Part shown: one piece after another, positions 1 through 11,797 of the stretch
Layout: each line of letters starts with the position of its first letter
Numbering within the stretch: position 1 is the stretch's first letter
Assembly: GCA_035582835.1 (NCBI GenBank)
Contig: JAYKAV010002364.1
Span: forward strand, 691,143-755,142
DNA: 64,000 bases
Reading direction: 5' to 3'
Source of the DNA: Phoebastria nigripes
Taxonomy: Eukaryota > Chordata > Aves > Procellariiformes > Diomedeidae
The notes under the pieces: generated by a model
What the model saw: only the letters and a program-made list of their open reading frames with translations
Told to the model about the DNA's origin: nothing
The model's database searches: none
Program-made: the position numbers and the translations under genes

Positions 1-73
1 GCCTTTTGATTTTGATATGTAAAGTGTTTAGCAGTGGGATGCTGAGGACAAAGAAAANGCAGAGAAAAAGAAG
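1..73 (+). pseudogene. C7orf57: C7orf57 exon (5' end cut by window) with two in-frame stops
   Basis: Read from base 2: PFDFDM, stop (20-22), SV, stop (29-31), QWDAEDKE, then AEKKK and donor gtagga at 74. The residue-by-residue match to human PFDFDMKTVWQREAEE runs straight through both stops, so the frame is right and the stops are substitutions. The 13-nt GT...AG stretch at 19-31 is far too short to be an intron, and removing it would break the frame. Confidence 0.65.
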
Positions 74-3000
74 GTAGGATGGAGAGGCACTCTGTGACGA
101 TGCTTTGTTTGCAGAGCTTGTGAAGACACTTCTAGCTGGGCCTGTGGGTTCTTATAGAAGGGAAGCTGTAGTCCACCCAAGTTTCTGTATTCCAGAAGCA
201 ATTTCTATATTGCAGTTAGAGAATGAGAAGAAAGCCGTGTTTCTCTTAAGTGCTGCANGTATAGCATAAGAACCAGAAATGCAGTTTCCAATCACATTAT
301 ATGTTGTGTATACTTAAGTGTGAATGAAAGCCAGTAGTTAGTTTCTATCTTCTTATGCTTTATTTCCCCTGCAATTCACTCTTGGTGAAGAGAATTCTTG
401 TTTTGTGATCTTGGGGGAGGAAGAAAGAAGAAGGAGGAAGGAACAGAAGACTGTTCCGAAAAAGTTTACTTTAGTTTGAAATGCAAGAGAGTCCCCAAAG
501 GTACTGCACTAGCTGTCTTTGAACGGAAGATGTATCCAAGACAAAATAAGTATAGCACAAGCTATGCCCAGAACAAACCTTTCTGTGATGACCTTGGCGT
601 TTTGTTCTGGAAACCTCTCTCCCATCCTCCCTCTTTCATCCTCCCTGCCCATTTTAGATGCTGAAGTCTTATGTNTTTTTAATATCCCCCATAATCTTGG
701 TTGACTCATTTACCATAGGTCTTTGGAGTAGACATGGAAAGGCATTTGATATACTTGAACACCAGTACCTCCCTTCTTGAACAGAGGGGCAGATGTTGGA
801 CATTTTAGGAAAAAAAGTCGTTAGCCTTTGCTGAGATGAGTAACTAGTGCAGATTCAGAACGATGGCTTGTGTAAATGGGAACACCTCATTTCTGAATAG
901 ACTTGGGAACGTTTACTTAATCTGTGGAAACAGGCAAACAAGCAATGTATGCTTAAACTATAATTTGCCTGATGGCTTGTAGGTGAAGCTTTTTTTCAAT
1001 GTGAGATTTAAGGCACTGAAAATAGAAACTCAGCCTGCCACGGAGCCTCTTAAAGGATCGAACTACGATAGAGAGGAAGTGCTGTCCCTCGCTCCCTTAC
1101 TTAAGAACCAATTATCTTCAGTGCTCTAAGAGTCAAACTTAATTTTGATAATAGTAAGTGTAATTCAAGTCCATGTGGTGACTGGTAAAGTGAGACTGAG
1201 GTCCATTTCTGTTTGGGTGGAGTTTGACCAAGACCCAGTTATGCTAGCCTGTCTTGTTTAATATCAAGAAAAGACAGACAACCTTTAAAACAGTGCATGA
1301 GACTTGCTAGCAGCCTTCAAGTCTTTTCTCCTTGCCTTTCCTTTCCCCTTTTTTTCCTTGACTTTAGGGCCCAGTAGCTGGGGGAGGGTGCTGTGTTTTG
1401 AGTTTGGTATAATAGTTGGTGGCCCATTGATGTTTTGGTTGTTGCTGGGTGGTGCTTGCACCGGGCACTTTTTGGCCTCTCATGCCCTGCCAGGTGCATG
1501 GAAAGCTGGCGGGGGGAGCATGGCNAGGGTGGTTGACCCAGCTGGCCAGTGGGGTATTCCATACCATGTGACGTCANGCTCAGTATAAGAACTAAGTGTG
1601 GGGGGGGCCTCTGGCGTCATGGGACGAGCTGTTGCGTATTGGGCTGCGCGTCGGTTCAGCGGGTGGTGAGCAGTTGCATTGTGCATTGCCTGCTTTNTAT
1701 ATTCTATTNTTGTTGTTGTTATCATTGTTATTATTACTGTTTTACTTTGTTTTATTTCGATTATTAAACTGTTTTTACCTCAACCCATGAGTTTTCCTAC
1801 TCATGCCCTCCCGATTCTCTCCCCCATCCTACCAGAGTTGGGGGAGTGAGTGAGCGGCTGCGTGGTGTTTGGTTGCCGGCCAGGATTAAACCATGACACA
1901 GAGATTAGTGGATATGTGTATGGACTTTGTGCATCCTTACTGCTACTAAACTTGCTATCGTGTGATACCAAAATAGTTTTACAAACAACTAAAATAATAG
2001 CACTTTAACTCATACAGGAAAGCTATTCAATGTAACTTTGCTTTAGGAAAACTAAGCATACTGTTGCATGTCTTCATGTAGCACACTTTTATTGTATTCT
2101 AAATTGTCTGGGTTTTTTCTCAATACCAGTGGACAGATGCAAACGATAATGTACATTGTTAGTTCTGTAAGCATAGGTTACAGAGACACAAGTATGACTA
2201 CCATTTTAAGAAAACACATAAACTGTAGCCTATATAAGGTCAGGCACAGCAAAAATACTGTAATGAACACCTGGAAGATAATAGTCTTTTAAGCAAATTA
2301 TTATATCACCTGTGATGTGATGTAATCACATCATCAGCTGTGTGCACAACTGAATTGTTTCTGTGTACTTTGTCTTAAAAATTTGTTACACAGCCATCAG
2401 TAATCCTAGTATGTTTTAGAAACATGTTAATGATGCAAAATAAGTGATTAAACTGTCTAATGAACTTAAGAGCAAATCTGTGACAAAATTTCACCTTTGT
2501 GCAGCACAGAATGAGTATTGTCAGCCTTCTTTACTTACACATTCTTTGTGTGATTTCCCTTTTTCACTTTTTTGTCTCTAAGACCAGAACCGTGTAAGTA
2601 TTATACATGTAAAGTTCCAATAAAATGGATGGCTCTTCTCATGTAAAATTACACATTACTGAATCAGGCATAGTTGTGTGCTTTGTTTTTTTTTGTTTTG
2701 TTTTTGTTTTTTTCTTAGATGATTACATGTAGAATATATGTTTAGTGGCTTAGAAATAAATTATGTCATAAGGCTGTTGCCCTTTCTGTGCAAAATAAAT
2801 TTTTCCCACCTAATCCCCATTTTTGTTTACTTATGCTATTGTTTTCCTTAATATATTTGGATTTACAGGCCTGCTCAGAGAAAAAGTGAAGCAGTAAACT
2901 TTAGCAAATTAATTAGCAATGGTTATGGGACTGACTGGTTTCAGCAGTGTACTGGATGGGAAAAAAAGATTCAAGAAACATCAGAAAATAGTGAGCAGTC

Positions 3001-5210
3001 CAAAGGTAAAATTATTGAAAGCTGTTTCTTTTGAAGTGAGTTGGGATGTCAAGGTAACAGCAGAGGGTAGCCTGAATAATTTGTGTGGCGCTCTGAATAT
3101 GGTGAGACTTACTGNATTACTATGCTTAGCTTACAATACCCTATGACCAGCTAAAGAAAAGACTGGTCCTGTTTGTAGTCAGCTAAGGCAAGGGCTTTCA
3201 TGGATTTTTTTCATCTTTACAATTGCAGAAATATGCTCTGTTCCGATCCAAGGGCTTCTGTGTGACGTGTTTGTAAAATGCTGCTGAGACACAGTCCTCC
3301 TGCCTAAATTTAAGCAGACCATAAAATATTTGTTGCCTATTTGTTGTGAATAGTCTTTGGCCCCTAATATTTTTCTGAAAACTTCTGTGACAAATGTCAT
3401 TGACACTCGTGTTTAAGAAACAGATCGCTGTTCATAAAAATTAGCCAAAATAAATATATAAGCATTGTTGAAGATAGTGGCATTGCAACAGTTTTATTAG
3501 AGAGAAAAAAAGTTATCCAATGTTTACCTACAATTTCAAACCTTACTTTGTCATGCACGATGGTAATAGCCATGAAAGACATCACTTGAAAACACTTAGA
3601 TATAAAGGTTAAAGGGCGGAAAATTCCCCTTATTTCTGCCAAAGACCTTTTGCTTAGGCTTTTTACAGTGGCTTCNTAACCGTGGTGGGTATATCAGTTT
3701 TTTATAGCAACCTTTTAAAATGCTATTGAATATACACATTGCAAGCTCCAGAATTTTTTTTTTTTTATTTGTATCAGTGAATGCTTGTGTATACACTGGG
3801 GATTGCCATGACTCCTTTGACCTTGATATATNAATGTGTGAAAGTCTTAGAGCCCAGTTAATTTAGTTTCTGGGGCACTTTAGCACTTCCTGAATTCATC
3901 TTTGTGTCTTCCATTAATATATCTACAGTAATATTTTTTTTTTGTGTGTGCAGAACCTCTTCCTGCAGGTGAGTATCAGAAGGAAACAGGCAAACAGAAA
4001 ACTAGAAGTTGTGTGTTATTGTTCAGAAGGAAAACTGCTATAAAACTAAGGGATGAAGCCAGATCTTGGTCTGGACCTGAAAGAGGGTGCATAACCTGAG
4101 AAGCCACTCTTCAAAGTCAACTTAAGTGTCCAAACTCGGATCATGCAGAGGATGCTCCCTTGGGAGGCACAATGACCTAACAGTTCAACCGTGGAGCCTA
4201 AAAGTGCTCTTCCTTAGTACGAAANAAAACCTTGAATATTCTTCTTTTGTCTTCAGATTCGATTTAACTTTCTTGTGCACTGACATTTCTCTTCTCCATT
4301 ACTGTGAGGAAAATGAAAGGATTTGGGATTTTTGAAACCTCNAATTCATTCATTTGGTGATAGTTGATTTCTTTAATGTGAAGTGTGCCTCTAGTGGGAC
4401 ATTTGGGATATAAAGAAAGCTGAAGATTTTTCAGAGTAATCATGACATTGGTTTGGTTATACCACTTATGCATAGAGAACAAAATAATGGGTATACTGTA
4501 AAGGCTGCTGAAAAGTCAGTATGCTGCATAGTTTGATATATAGATACATCTTATTTTAGAGATGCTTTTNTTTCACAAATTCTTAGATAACATGACACCT
4601 GCTTTGCTTGTATTGCTCTCCTTTGTCAACCATAGCTATTCCGATTAATTCTGTATCTCAACATAAAAGGAGATTTTTTTTAATGCTCTTAACAGTATGG
4701 TTTCATCCAGACATGTACCTTGATTCAGTTTTGACCTTGTCCTTTTCATTCTTTCAGGTATGCACTGAAGGTAGTGCTTGTATTTTCTTCCCACTTGGCT
4801 ACTTTTGTCTGCTCATCCAAAGCAATTGGCAGCATGAGCACCTTTGCAGCTCGCTTTTGAGATGGAGTTTTCTCTGTTATCTCTTGCACAGGATAAGTCC
4901 AAGACACATCAGACAGGAGATATAACCCGTTCCATATGTAATCTATAACCCATTTGTATTGGGTTATAGATTTGCATCATATTGCAAACTTTGTAGGTAG
5001 CTTGTCTATCTTGTTAGTTAAAAATTAAATGTCCTGGAATTTGTATGCATTTTGATGTGAAAGAGAAACTGAAAATTTTAGTTGACCTTTTTATTCTTAC
5101 GGTTGAAGTTATCCTAAGAACTTTAATCTTTTTTTATTGCAGATCCAGAGCCATCACAGTCTGAATCAGCACCTGCGAGCAATGAGTCAAAGCCAGTTTC
5201 AGGGATGTAA
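1..5210 (+). CDS. C7orf57: C7orf57 orthologue, 3' part (five exons; first exon has in-frame stops)
   Basis: Uncharacterised vertebrate protein; no biochemical role is known to me. Join: 1..73, 1013..1120, 2879..3005, 3954..3968, 5143..5210. Recognition rests on PFDFDM followed by a charged AEDKE/AEKKK tract in the first exon and NFSKLISNGY in the third, both matching the human protein as I recall it. Every junction has GT/AG ends and phases agree (0, 0, 1, 1). The protein ends SKPVSGM, then TAA. The 5' exons lie outside the window. Oddity: the first exon reads TAA at 20-22 and TAG at 29-31 where human has Lys and Trp. This copy is therefore a pseudogene, or carries assembly errors, or is translated from a different exon. 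Position directly upstream of UPP1 on the same strand matches human synteny and supports the identity. Confidence 0.75.
74..1012 (+). other. C7orf57 intron
   Basis: AT-rich sequence between donor gtagga and an acceptor ending TTTAAG, with a T-rich tract about 20 nt upstream. The open frames at 398-709 resemble no family I know. I see no repeat or RNA gene here. Confidence 0.6.
1013..1120 (+). CDS. C7orf57: C7orf57 internal exon
   Basis: Thirty-six codons, phase 0 at both ends, beginning ALKIETQPATEPL and ending LLKNQLSS. It aligns loosely with the human segment around AGTPLGPKNPAGSR...GQKNSS. The donor (TCA/gtgctc) is weak, but the frame meets TAA soon afterwards, and this is the only donor whose phase fits the next exon. 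Confidence 0.6.
1350..1898 (+). mobile_element. Old ERV LTR, sense orientation (same family as 61453-62047)
   Basis: From the AGTAGCTGG motif to TTAAACCATGACA this follows the LTR at 61453 block by block: GATGTTTT-GTTGTTGCT, CCAGGTGCA, GGCCAGTGGGGTATTCCATACC, a CRE-type TGACGTCA (1569-1576), GCTCAGTATAA, the GTGGTGAGCA-TTGCATTGTGCAT block, ATTAAACTG, and the closing GAGTGAG-GCGGCTG-GTGGTGTTTGG. The first ~40 bp of the LTR are lost or unrecognisable, so the left end is approximate. No duplication was found. It looks like the most diverged copy in the window. Confidence 0.75.
2313..2333. repeat. Short perfect hairpin
   Basis: TGATGTGAT, loop GTA, ATCACATCA: a perfect 9-bp stem inside a C7orf57 intron. 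No terminator or RNA role is implied in a vertebrate intron; it may be chance. Confidence 0.5.
2879..3005 (+). CDS. C7orf57: C7orf57 exon with the NFSKLISNGY motif
   Basis: Forty-two codons plus one base (phase 0 to 1): RKSEAVNFSKLISNGY, then GTDWFQQ and a Glu/Ser-rich tail ending EQSK. The acceptor used is the CTCAG at 2874-2878; the earlier AG at 2867-2868 would give the wrong phase. Donor is gtaaaa. This exon is the clearest match to C7orf57. Confidence 0.8.
3006..3953 (+). other. C7orf57 intron
   Basis: AT-rich and unique in appearance, with a T-rich run at about 3755-3768. Minus-strand open frames at 3179-3796 resemble nothing I know. Confidence 0.6.
3954..3968 (+). CDS. C7orf57: C7orf57 15-nt microexon
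   Basis: The sequence TGTGCAG/AACCTCTTCCTGCAG/GTGAGT gives a 15-nt exon with a T-rich/TG tract before it and a strong donor after it. With the flanking phases it codes E-P-L-P-A plus the first base of Asp. It joins both neighbours without a shift, which is the main support. Skipping it would also keep the frame. Confidence 0.65.
3969..5142 (+). other. C7orf57 last intron
   Basis: Unique AT-rich sequence containing a perfect 13-bp inverted repeat at 4940-4972. Nothing else recognised. Confidence 0.6.
4940..4972. repeat. 13-bp perfect inverted repeat
   Basis: AATCTATAACCCA, a 7-nt loop, then its exact complement TGGGTTATAGATT. It could be a fossil of a small terminal-inverted-repeat element or a chance hairpin. 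No flanking duplication is evident. Confidence 0.6.
5143..5210 (+). CDS. C7orf57: C7orf57 terminal coding exon
   Basis: Acceptor TTTTTATTGCAG. With the preceding G it reads DPEPSQSESAPASNESKP, then VSGM and TAA (5208-5210). The Ser/Glu/Pro-rich C-terminus resembles the low-complexity tail of the human protein. Confidence 0.75.
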
Positions 5211-5445
5211 TAAGTAACTTAAAAGACTATTGGGGAAAGTAAAGCCTTATATGGCTTATATAGCCCACTATTTACATGTTTGTTAGATTACTTTTTATAG
5301 TTGAACTCATCCCTGATTGACAAGTTCATTTGGTTTATAATATAGATGAACTTCATTGTGCTTGATTACAGCAAATTTTAAAGAACAGGCAACAGCTGTC
5401 AGTGCATATTCCTAGACTTTTTCTTAGTATAATAAACAAAATAAA
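5211..5445 (+). other. C7orf57: Likely C7orf57 3' UTR with poly(A) signals
   Basis: Two AATAAA hexamers, at 5431-5436 and 5440-5445, follow the stop by about 220 nt. Another AATAAA lies near 5949. The actual cleavage site cannot be told from sequence. Confidence 0.45.
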
Positions 5446-8400
5446 GCAAAACTGAAGTTCTCTTCTACACCAGATTAGTGCTCCTTTGCTGTTGTCAAAT
5501 AGGGTTACCATATTGCTGCTGATTTGACTAGACACAGGCGTGATATCAGTGTGTCCAAATCAGCAAGTTTCTGTATTTAACCACAGTTATACTCATGATG
5601 TATGCCATAAAGAAAGGTGAAGGGGAACTGTATGGTATGGGATGAAATGTGAATAGAAAGAATTGAACTGGTATGGATACTTGCAGTGAAAAAGTCAAGC
5701 CTTTACTGGAAAGATGGCTTCTTAGTCCGAAAAGCACATTTATTTAGACCAGATATTCAGCTTTCTAGGACAATTCTATTGCTATGCCTGCTGCACAAGA
5801 ACTATTTGATCAGTCATAGTGTTCAGCAACAAAATTAAATTAAGACCTGGTGGCATTTCCTGTTATAGTCTTGTTATATAGAAGATGAATTATTGGGTAA
5901 CAGTGGTGTGGAGTAAGCTATATATGATGTCTTCACTTTCAGCTGTTAAATAAAAATTTTATTTATCCTGAAGTTTTGACTGCAACAAAAATATTATATG
6001 CTAGATCTCCGTGTTTATTCACACCAGCAAAACAGTTTGTACTTTGAAATAGCAGTGTATATAAATTATTTTAATATTTTGAAAAAGTTAGATACACTGA
6101 TATTTTAACACTTGCTCTTTTATCTACTTGAATTAGGATATATCCCTGAAATCTTATGAATAATTAAATATTTATTATAAAGCCCATTAGAAAGTGGATG
6201 CAATATCAATAAGATTTTTTTGCTAATACTATGAAAAGTGAAGTTTTTAATAAGTAAAGCAGTAATTTTTAGTTTCCTTTTCAGAGTGCACTCAGTACAT
6301 TGTACACCTTTGAATCCAAGAGCTGAAGATTTTAAAATGTATTACTGAATATACATTTCTTTGAACAGAATGTTTAGAGGATTTGGCTTAACAGTGCTTT
6401 TCTTTAGAACTTTGATATGAAAATTCATGGGAAATAGGTAAACCTATTGCTAATCTGAACCCTCAAAATTTTCAGTGACAGTTTGTGGAAGTTTTGCTGT
6501 TGATGTGGTTAGATGCAGCATCTGAGTCCGTCTTTGCTGTTCATTCTAACCAACAAGCTGTATCTGAGAGTGGGGAAAAAAATTACTACCTTATATCTGT
6601 TTTCACTTACAATTTGTATTGTGGATTACATTCAGATACATTGAAACGATTAATTTTGCTGTGAAAGTAGAGCTTTTGGTGAAATCTACTTTTCTAGGCC
6701 AGAGTACCAGGTGATGCTAGAGCTGGAGTTCATGGTATTAAAACCTGACCGGTAGAAAAACTGTCACCTGTCACCATTATAGAGAAGCACTAAATAATAA
6801 GCTTGTGTGAAGAAATTGTGTATGTGTAACAAGCAAATTGCTGATACCCTTAGGATTTCAACTATAAAATTTTACACCTAATGCAGTAATCACCAGTTGC
6901 TGCATGATGTTATCCAAAAAAATAAGTACCATTTTATGAATTTTTCAGAATTATTCAGTCATATGAACATGCCTTATCCAGGAATTCAGCTATCTTTATT
7001 TGATAGAGTCTTTGGATAAGGTTATAATTTTTATTTTTAGTGTCTGTCAAAAAGTGTAATAAAGGGCTGGGTTTGCTGTACCTACCAATGGAAAACTGCA
7101 ACAGTAAAGTAAGTTCTGTGTATGACAGCCTTTGTAGCATACTTTAAGGGTATAACTATCAGCAATAGCACTACTTTTCAGTCTCACTTTGATCTTCTGA
7201 CTCCTATTATTGTAGGAAAAACTTCTTTTGCAAATAGTATTTGCAGTTACATGCTTTACTGGTCAAAACATAAAAGAAAGGGGAAATATGAGATGATGAT
7301 GAAACTCTCTGGAGTTAAGTTGCTTAACGGTAAGGCAGCCCAGCGGTTTTTTTAATGCTCATCAGTTGAGTAAGAAGGTTTTTTGTTCTTAAGCATATAT
7401 TGAATCCACTTCAATCTCTTCTTTTGTAGAAAGTTTTCTGAAAGGTGTTTAGTACAAATTTACTGAAAAAGTTGGAGACAGTAATGTTATGACAAAAAAA
7501 AAAAAAGAACCAACTAACATGGGTATTTAAAAGTATTTACAAATTTATAGATCACCTGTTCACATAGACTTGAAGGTGCTTGCTGTGCCAAAGCCCTCAA
7601 AATCTATTCCATAAAATAAGAATTCCTGTGTGGCTGCAGTACTGCTGACCTGCAGACAAGAATTCTCATCATTCTTTTCTATATTATTCTCATTAAGATC
7701 TGTACAAAGCTTCCTAAAGTAACTTCATTACTTTGANTTGTTTGATGTCTAAGTCCTCTTCACTTTTGAACACTTTTTCCTCAGTGTTGGAGTTCTTGTC
7801 CAAAACTGTCATATTTTTAGGCAATTGTTAGAGGCAGAGACAGAAAGACAACTGAGATCCTAACTTGGTCACTCAGCACTGTTATTTTGGTTTACTGTAG
7901 TTGTGTTCTTAGAAGTGTTTATAGTGCTGGTTCTCAGATATTTTAAAAGTGTACACCACATCCTATTGTAAAAATTGTCCCTTTTTACGTTGGTCACCAT
8001 TAGGTAATATCCACATGACATTCCTCAAATTCTTAAAAGTTTGCTAATGTGCCGTTAATGTATACTCAACTTTCCTTAGTCAAGCCAAGGAGATGTTTGA
8101 TCTGCACTGTCGNTCAACTGAGTCTTCATGGATCACAGTTTGAATACCATGAGTTAGAATATTAACAGCCTAAGATTTCTCTTTATAAGAGCAGGTGGAG
8201 AACCCTGGAATTTGTGTTTGTGCATTCAGAATAATGGAGAGCTGCGGCAGAAGTGTAACTTGCCAGTTTTCCAAGGGACATGAAATCAAAGTAGTGTAAC
8301 AAATCAAAAAGCTCCAACTGAATTCAAGGATGGAAATGTGTTGCTTGAGTTCACCTTACCCCAGTAATTATGTTATTTACTTCTGAGTCAATGCAGTCAT

Positions 8401-11400
8401 ACAACTGGCAGTTTTCAAAGTCATCAGGAGTTCCATGTAAAAGCAGTGGAAGCTTCTGGGTCTGGAAGGGTTTTCAATGTTTGTTTTTCAGAGATGCCGA
8501 AGTCAAAAGCTGGGAGCTTACTTACAAAATCTAGCCTTATTGTTTTAAATGCTGAAACATTTATTTAGTTGTATTGTGCTCCATCTCTGACCTGAATGCC
8601 TTTAAGTAATAAGTGAGATGATAATTTCTTTTTTTAAATACTGATTGCTTTGCAAGCCCAAAGATAAAACAAAAGTGCAGTTACATTTTATGAATTACAT
8701 CCAAGTATACTGAATATGTGAATATTTTTAAAAGAGAATTCCAGATACAGATTTAAAAATAACTTGGCAGTTTAGGTACCAAGGAGTAATTTTCCTTTTA
8801 CATGCAACCATTTAACTATAGCAAAGTCTAACGGCTGTTTTCATTTTAATGTGACCAAATATATACTTCATTCTTACCACTTCTGTCTTTTTTGACTAGA
8901 CCAAAATATAAACCTGTTTTCAGAGATCAAGAGTACATATACATTAACTTTGTATAGCAATGCAAACAAAAATTGAATTGGCCCATGCATTTCTTAAGCA
9001 TCTAAAATTTCATTGACTTCAGCATATCTATTTCTTAAATGCTTATATCTGCACTGAATATGCAGACTTAGTTGTAAAAGATGTAGGATGAAGCCCAATT
9101 TTTTTCTGTAAACAAATAGCCTAATATTCTGCTTTTGCAGTTCTCTACAGATTATTTTTCAGAATGTAGTTACATATTATGCTATAGCGTGGAAAAAAGC
9201 TAGAAATAGAAATATAGAAGTTCAGTCTTAGCACATTTTGTCCTCCTATTAAAGTTTTAATGATACTAAACATCCAGAATGACTGAAGAATCAAAATGCA
9301 GTAGGTAAGTGTCTGAACAGCTGCACTGAATTAATTGACCAACTGACTATAAAAATGGTATATGGTGAGCAGGAAGGAGTATACTTTTGATTAAAAAAGG
9401 ACAGACAGCCTTACTTTCCACAGATGCAAGTTTTCATCCATGCAATATAAAAATCTGAAAAGTGAGGCCAGTTGCAGGTTTTGTAATTTATTGTTGTAAT
9501 AATCCCAGTATGTAGTTGTGTATTTTTCACCCTTCTAAAATAACATTTATTAACATACTTTGTATTTTTACTTAAGAGTTATCTTTCCCACCAAAATACA
9601 AAATGAAACGAAAACCCAAAGATTACCAAAAGAGGAAGCTTAAAACAAATTTAAATTCTTAAAAAGTTTTCTAGAGATGACTAAGAGCAAAGGTTACTAC
9701 CAATTATTAGATTCACAGAGATGCATTATTTATTGAACATTTCAGACAAGGTAACTATAGTAACCTGATTATTCTTTATTTACAAAAGAAGTCATTTTCA
9801 TTGATTATTCTCTTAATNTATAGCTGAATGACAAACCTTCCGAAAGCCAAAGCAGATTTTTCAGTGGACCCTGAGATGAAGGGGTAGGTAATATTCCTAT
9901 TTAGAGGAAAAGTTTCTTCCACAGAATTAAAATANTGTTCTAAGGTGCTTATTTTTGATTGTCCACTACCATAGCTTTCAAGTGTTGACAAATACTCAAG
10001 GAACAGAAAAACGGAAGATGCATTAGGAGGCTGTGCTTCTATTTTGCCTATTAGAGATTTAAACAAGTTGAACAGGTGACATTTTTCTTAGTTTGTTGAG
10101 CAATTTCTCTTGTATGCCGTTCATGGCTAGAACCATATCTGTGTGCATTTCTCTCTCTTATATTCCCGAACAAAGTCCTTTAGTGTGAGACAGGATATTA
10201 AGAGATTTTACTCTAAATGTCCAATACGTCATTTTATAATAAATATGTCTTGGCAATGTCTTGTGCCCAATGTGTTTACCCTCCTGATGTACAGAAGGTT
10301 ATGTACCAAGAAGGTTTTAGCTGCTCTGTCTCCCAAGAATTCCCTACTATGACAAACTACAGTGTGGTTCTGGTAGGAAAAATGATTTAAAAAATTGTAT
10401 TGCAGGATTCTGGATTTAATGTCTTCAGTTACTGTATGAATAATATTAAATTTATGCTTACAGAGTGCTTTGATTTTTTTTTGCTTTGTTTTTGCTTTTG
10501 ATATCTTGCTAATTGATGGAAAAGGATAATCCTTTAATCATTTTAAATTTGTCTGTTTCCAGCTTGAACCAGTTCTGCCAGACTAAGCGTATCTCATCTT
10601 GGAAGAACTAATGTTTGGCCTACATCTCTCTCACATAAAAGTTGGAGACTTGACTCTGTAAGACAGACCTAGAAAAGCGTGTGTCAGCTAAGTGTATTTT
10701 GCAGTCTCTCTTTCTAGGTTCCTTATAATTTCAAAACTTGTAGGATTGTAGCTCTATTTCCATTGCAAATGTTACTTCTGTAGCTAAATGTGCTGGATCC
10801 CTCTTGCAAATGTTTTCATCTCTTGTTCAGCATCTCACTGGTGCTTTATGAGGAACAGGTACCACTCTTTCAGAACAAAAAAGGGCGTGAGCTGAATTCA
10901 CAACTTGGTTTCACTTATTTTTCTCAGGCTAATTGGCCTAGCTCTAGCAAGGTCAGCCGTATCAAAGTANCACTGGAGATGCCACGACTACAGTTGTGCT
11001 GCACTCGCCTGTCTAGCTTTAGGAGCTGAGGGTATATTTTATATTTCCTTGCTTTGCGAAACTTTGAGCTTAGCTAGGAGCTATTTCATAGCAAGTTGTG
11101 GAGAATCTGTTCTTTTTATTTAGGCAGAGGAGACTTGTGAGAACTTTCTGAATCAACAAACAGTTGCAGGCTAGCTGCTTTAGTGATGCAGCATGTTAAA
11201 AGCTGTTGATTGGTGCTCAAGCTTTTAACTCTAAAAGATCATCTGGCTTAAGATGGTAGTGTCACGCTCTCTAGGTTTTTGTGTATGTTTAGGATGCCAG
11301 ACATAAAATCAGGTTTTTGTTATAATGAAGATTACTCCTCAACACAACCTTGTGTTGGTTTGATCGATGTTGAGTAGATCTTTTATTTTAAATCATTATC

Positions 11401-11659
11401 ACTGACTGGTGCAATGGCCAAGTAAACTACTGGTCACGTAATTCAGGTTCTGCTTCCAAGGAAATTTTTCAGACTCACATGGTGGTCTTTGTATTAACGC
11501 TTGTTTTCATCCAAAATGCAGACCTGCATTTTATATGCTTTGTAGTTGTTAGTTGGTTGACACAGTGAATTTGATACCAGAAATGATAAACACTGGTGCC
11601 TGCTTTGCTGAGTTAGGTACAGCTAAATTAGCACTTCTCAAATAAAGTAGAAGAAAATG
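5446..11659. other. Intergenic, C7orf57 to UPP1
   Basis: About 6 kb of AT-rich sequence without a recognisable gene or RNA. The most open stretch is on the minus strand at about 9780-10080 (roughly 100 codons, Ser/Leu-rich); it resembles no family I know and has frame breaks upstream of it. A short A-run lies at about 7494-7505. Confidence 0.5.
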
Positions 11660-11797
11660 TTGCAGTGCTGGGGCCTGACGGGATCCACCTGTCCCAATGG
11701 GGAAAACGCGTCTTTGGACATAAGCTGGTGGGACTGATCGAGAGGCCTTTAAACTAGAATCGATGGGGGAAGGGGAGACCAACAGGATTGCCAAAGG
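11660..11797 (+). mobile_element. CR1 LINE, left fragment
   Basis: CCTGACGGGATCCACCTGTC, then GGACATAAGCTGGTGGGACT, and TTTAAACTAGAAT followed by a G/A-rich run are typical of the region before the CR1 second open reading frame. The fragment stops at CAAAGG, where an LTR is inserted, and resumes after the LTR at 12900. The left edge is approximate. Confidence 0.7.

Larger units (their letters stand above)
1121..2878 (+). other. C7orf57 intron with an old LTR
   Basis: Holds the decayed LTR at 1350-1898. The rest is unique AT-rich sequence with a T/G-rich low-complexity run near 2683-2716 and a short hairpin at 2313-2333. No other gene seen. Confidence 0.6.

Noticed and set aside
19..31. GT...AG segment that could be spliced out to remove both stops of C7orf57
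   Set aside because: Thirteen nucleotides is far below the minimum vertebrate intron, and removal shifts the frame of the conserved codons.
9776..10090. Minus-strand open frame of about 100 codons ending near an AATAAA
   Set aside because: Looks somewhat protein-like, but no family is recognised; the AATAAA overlaps the stop, one key codon contains N, and upstream frames are broken. Length is within chance for 64 kb of AT-rich DNA.
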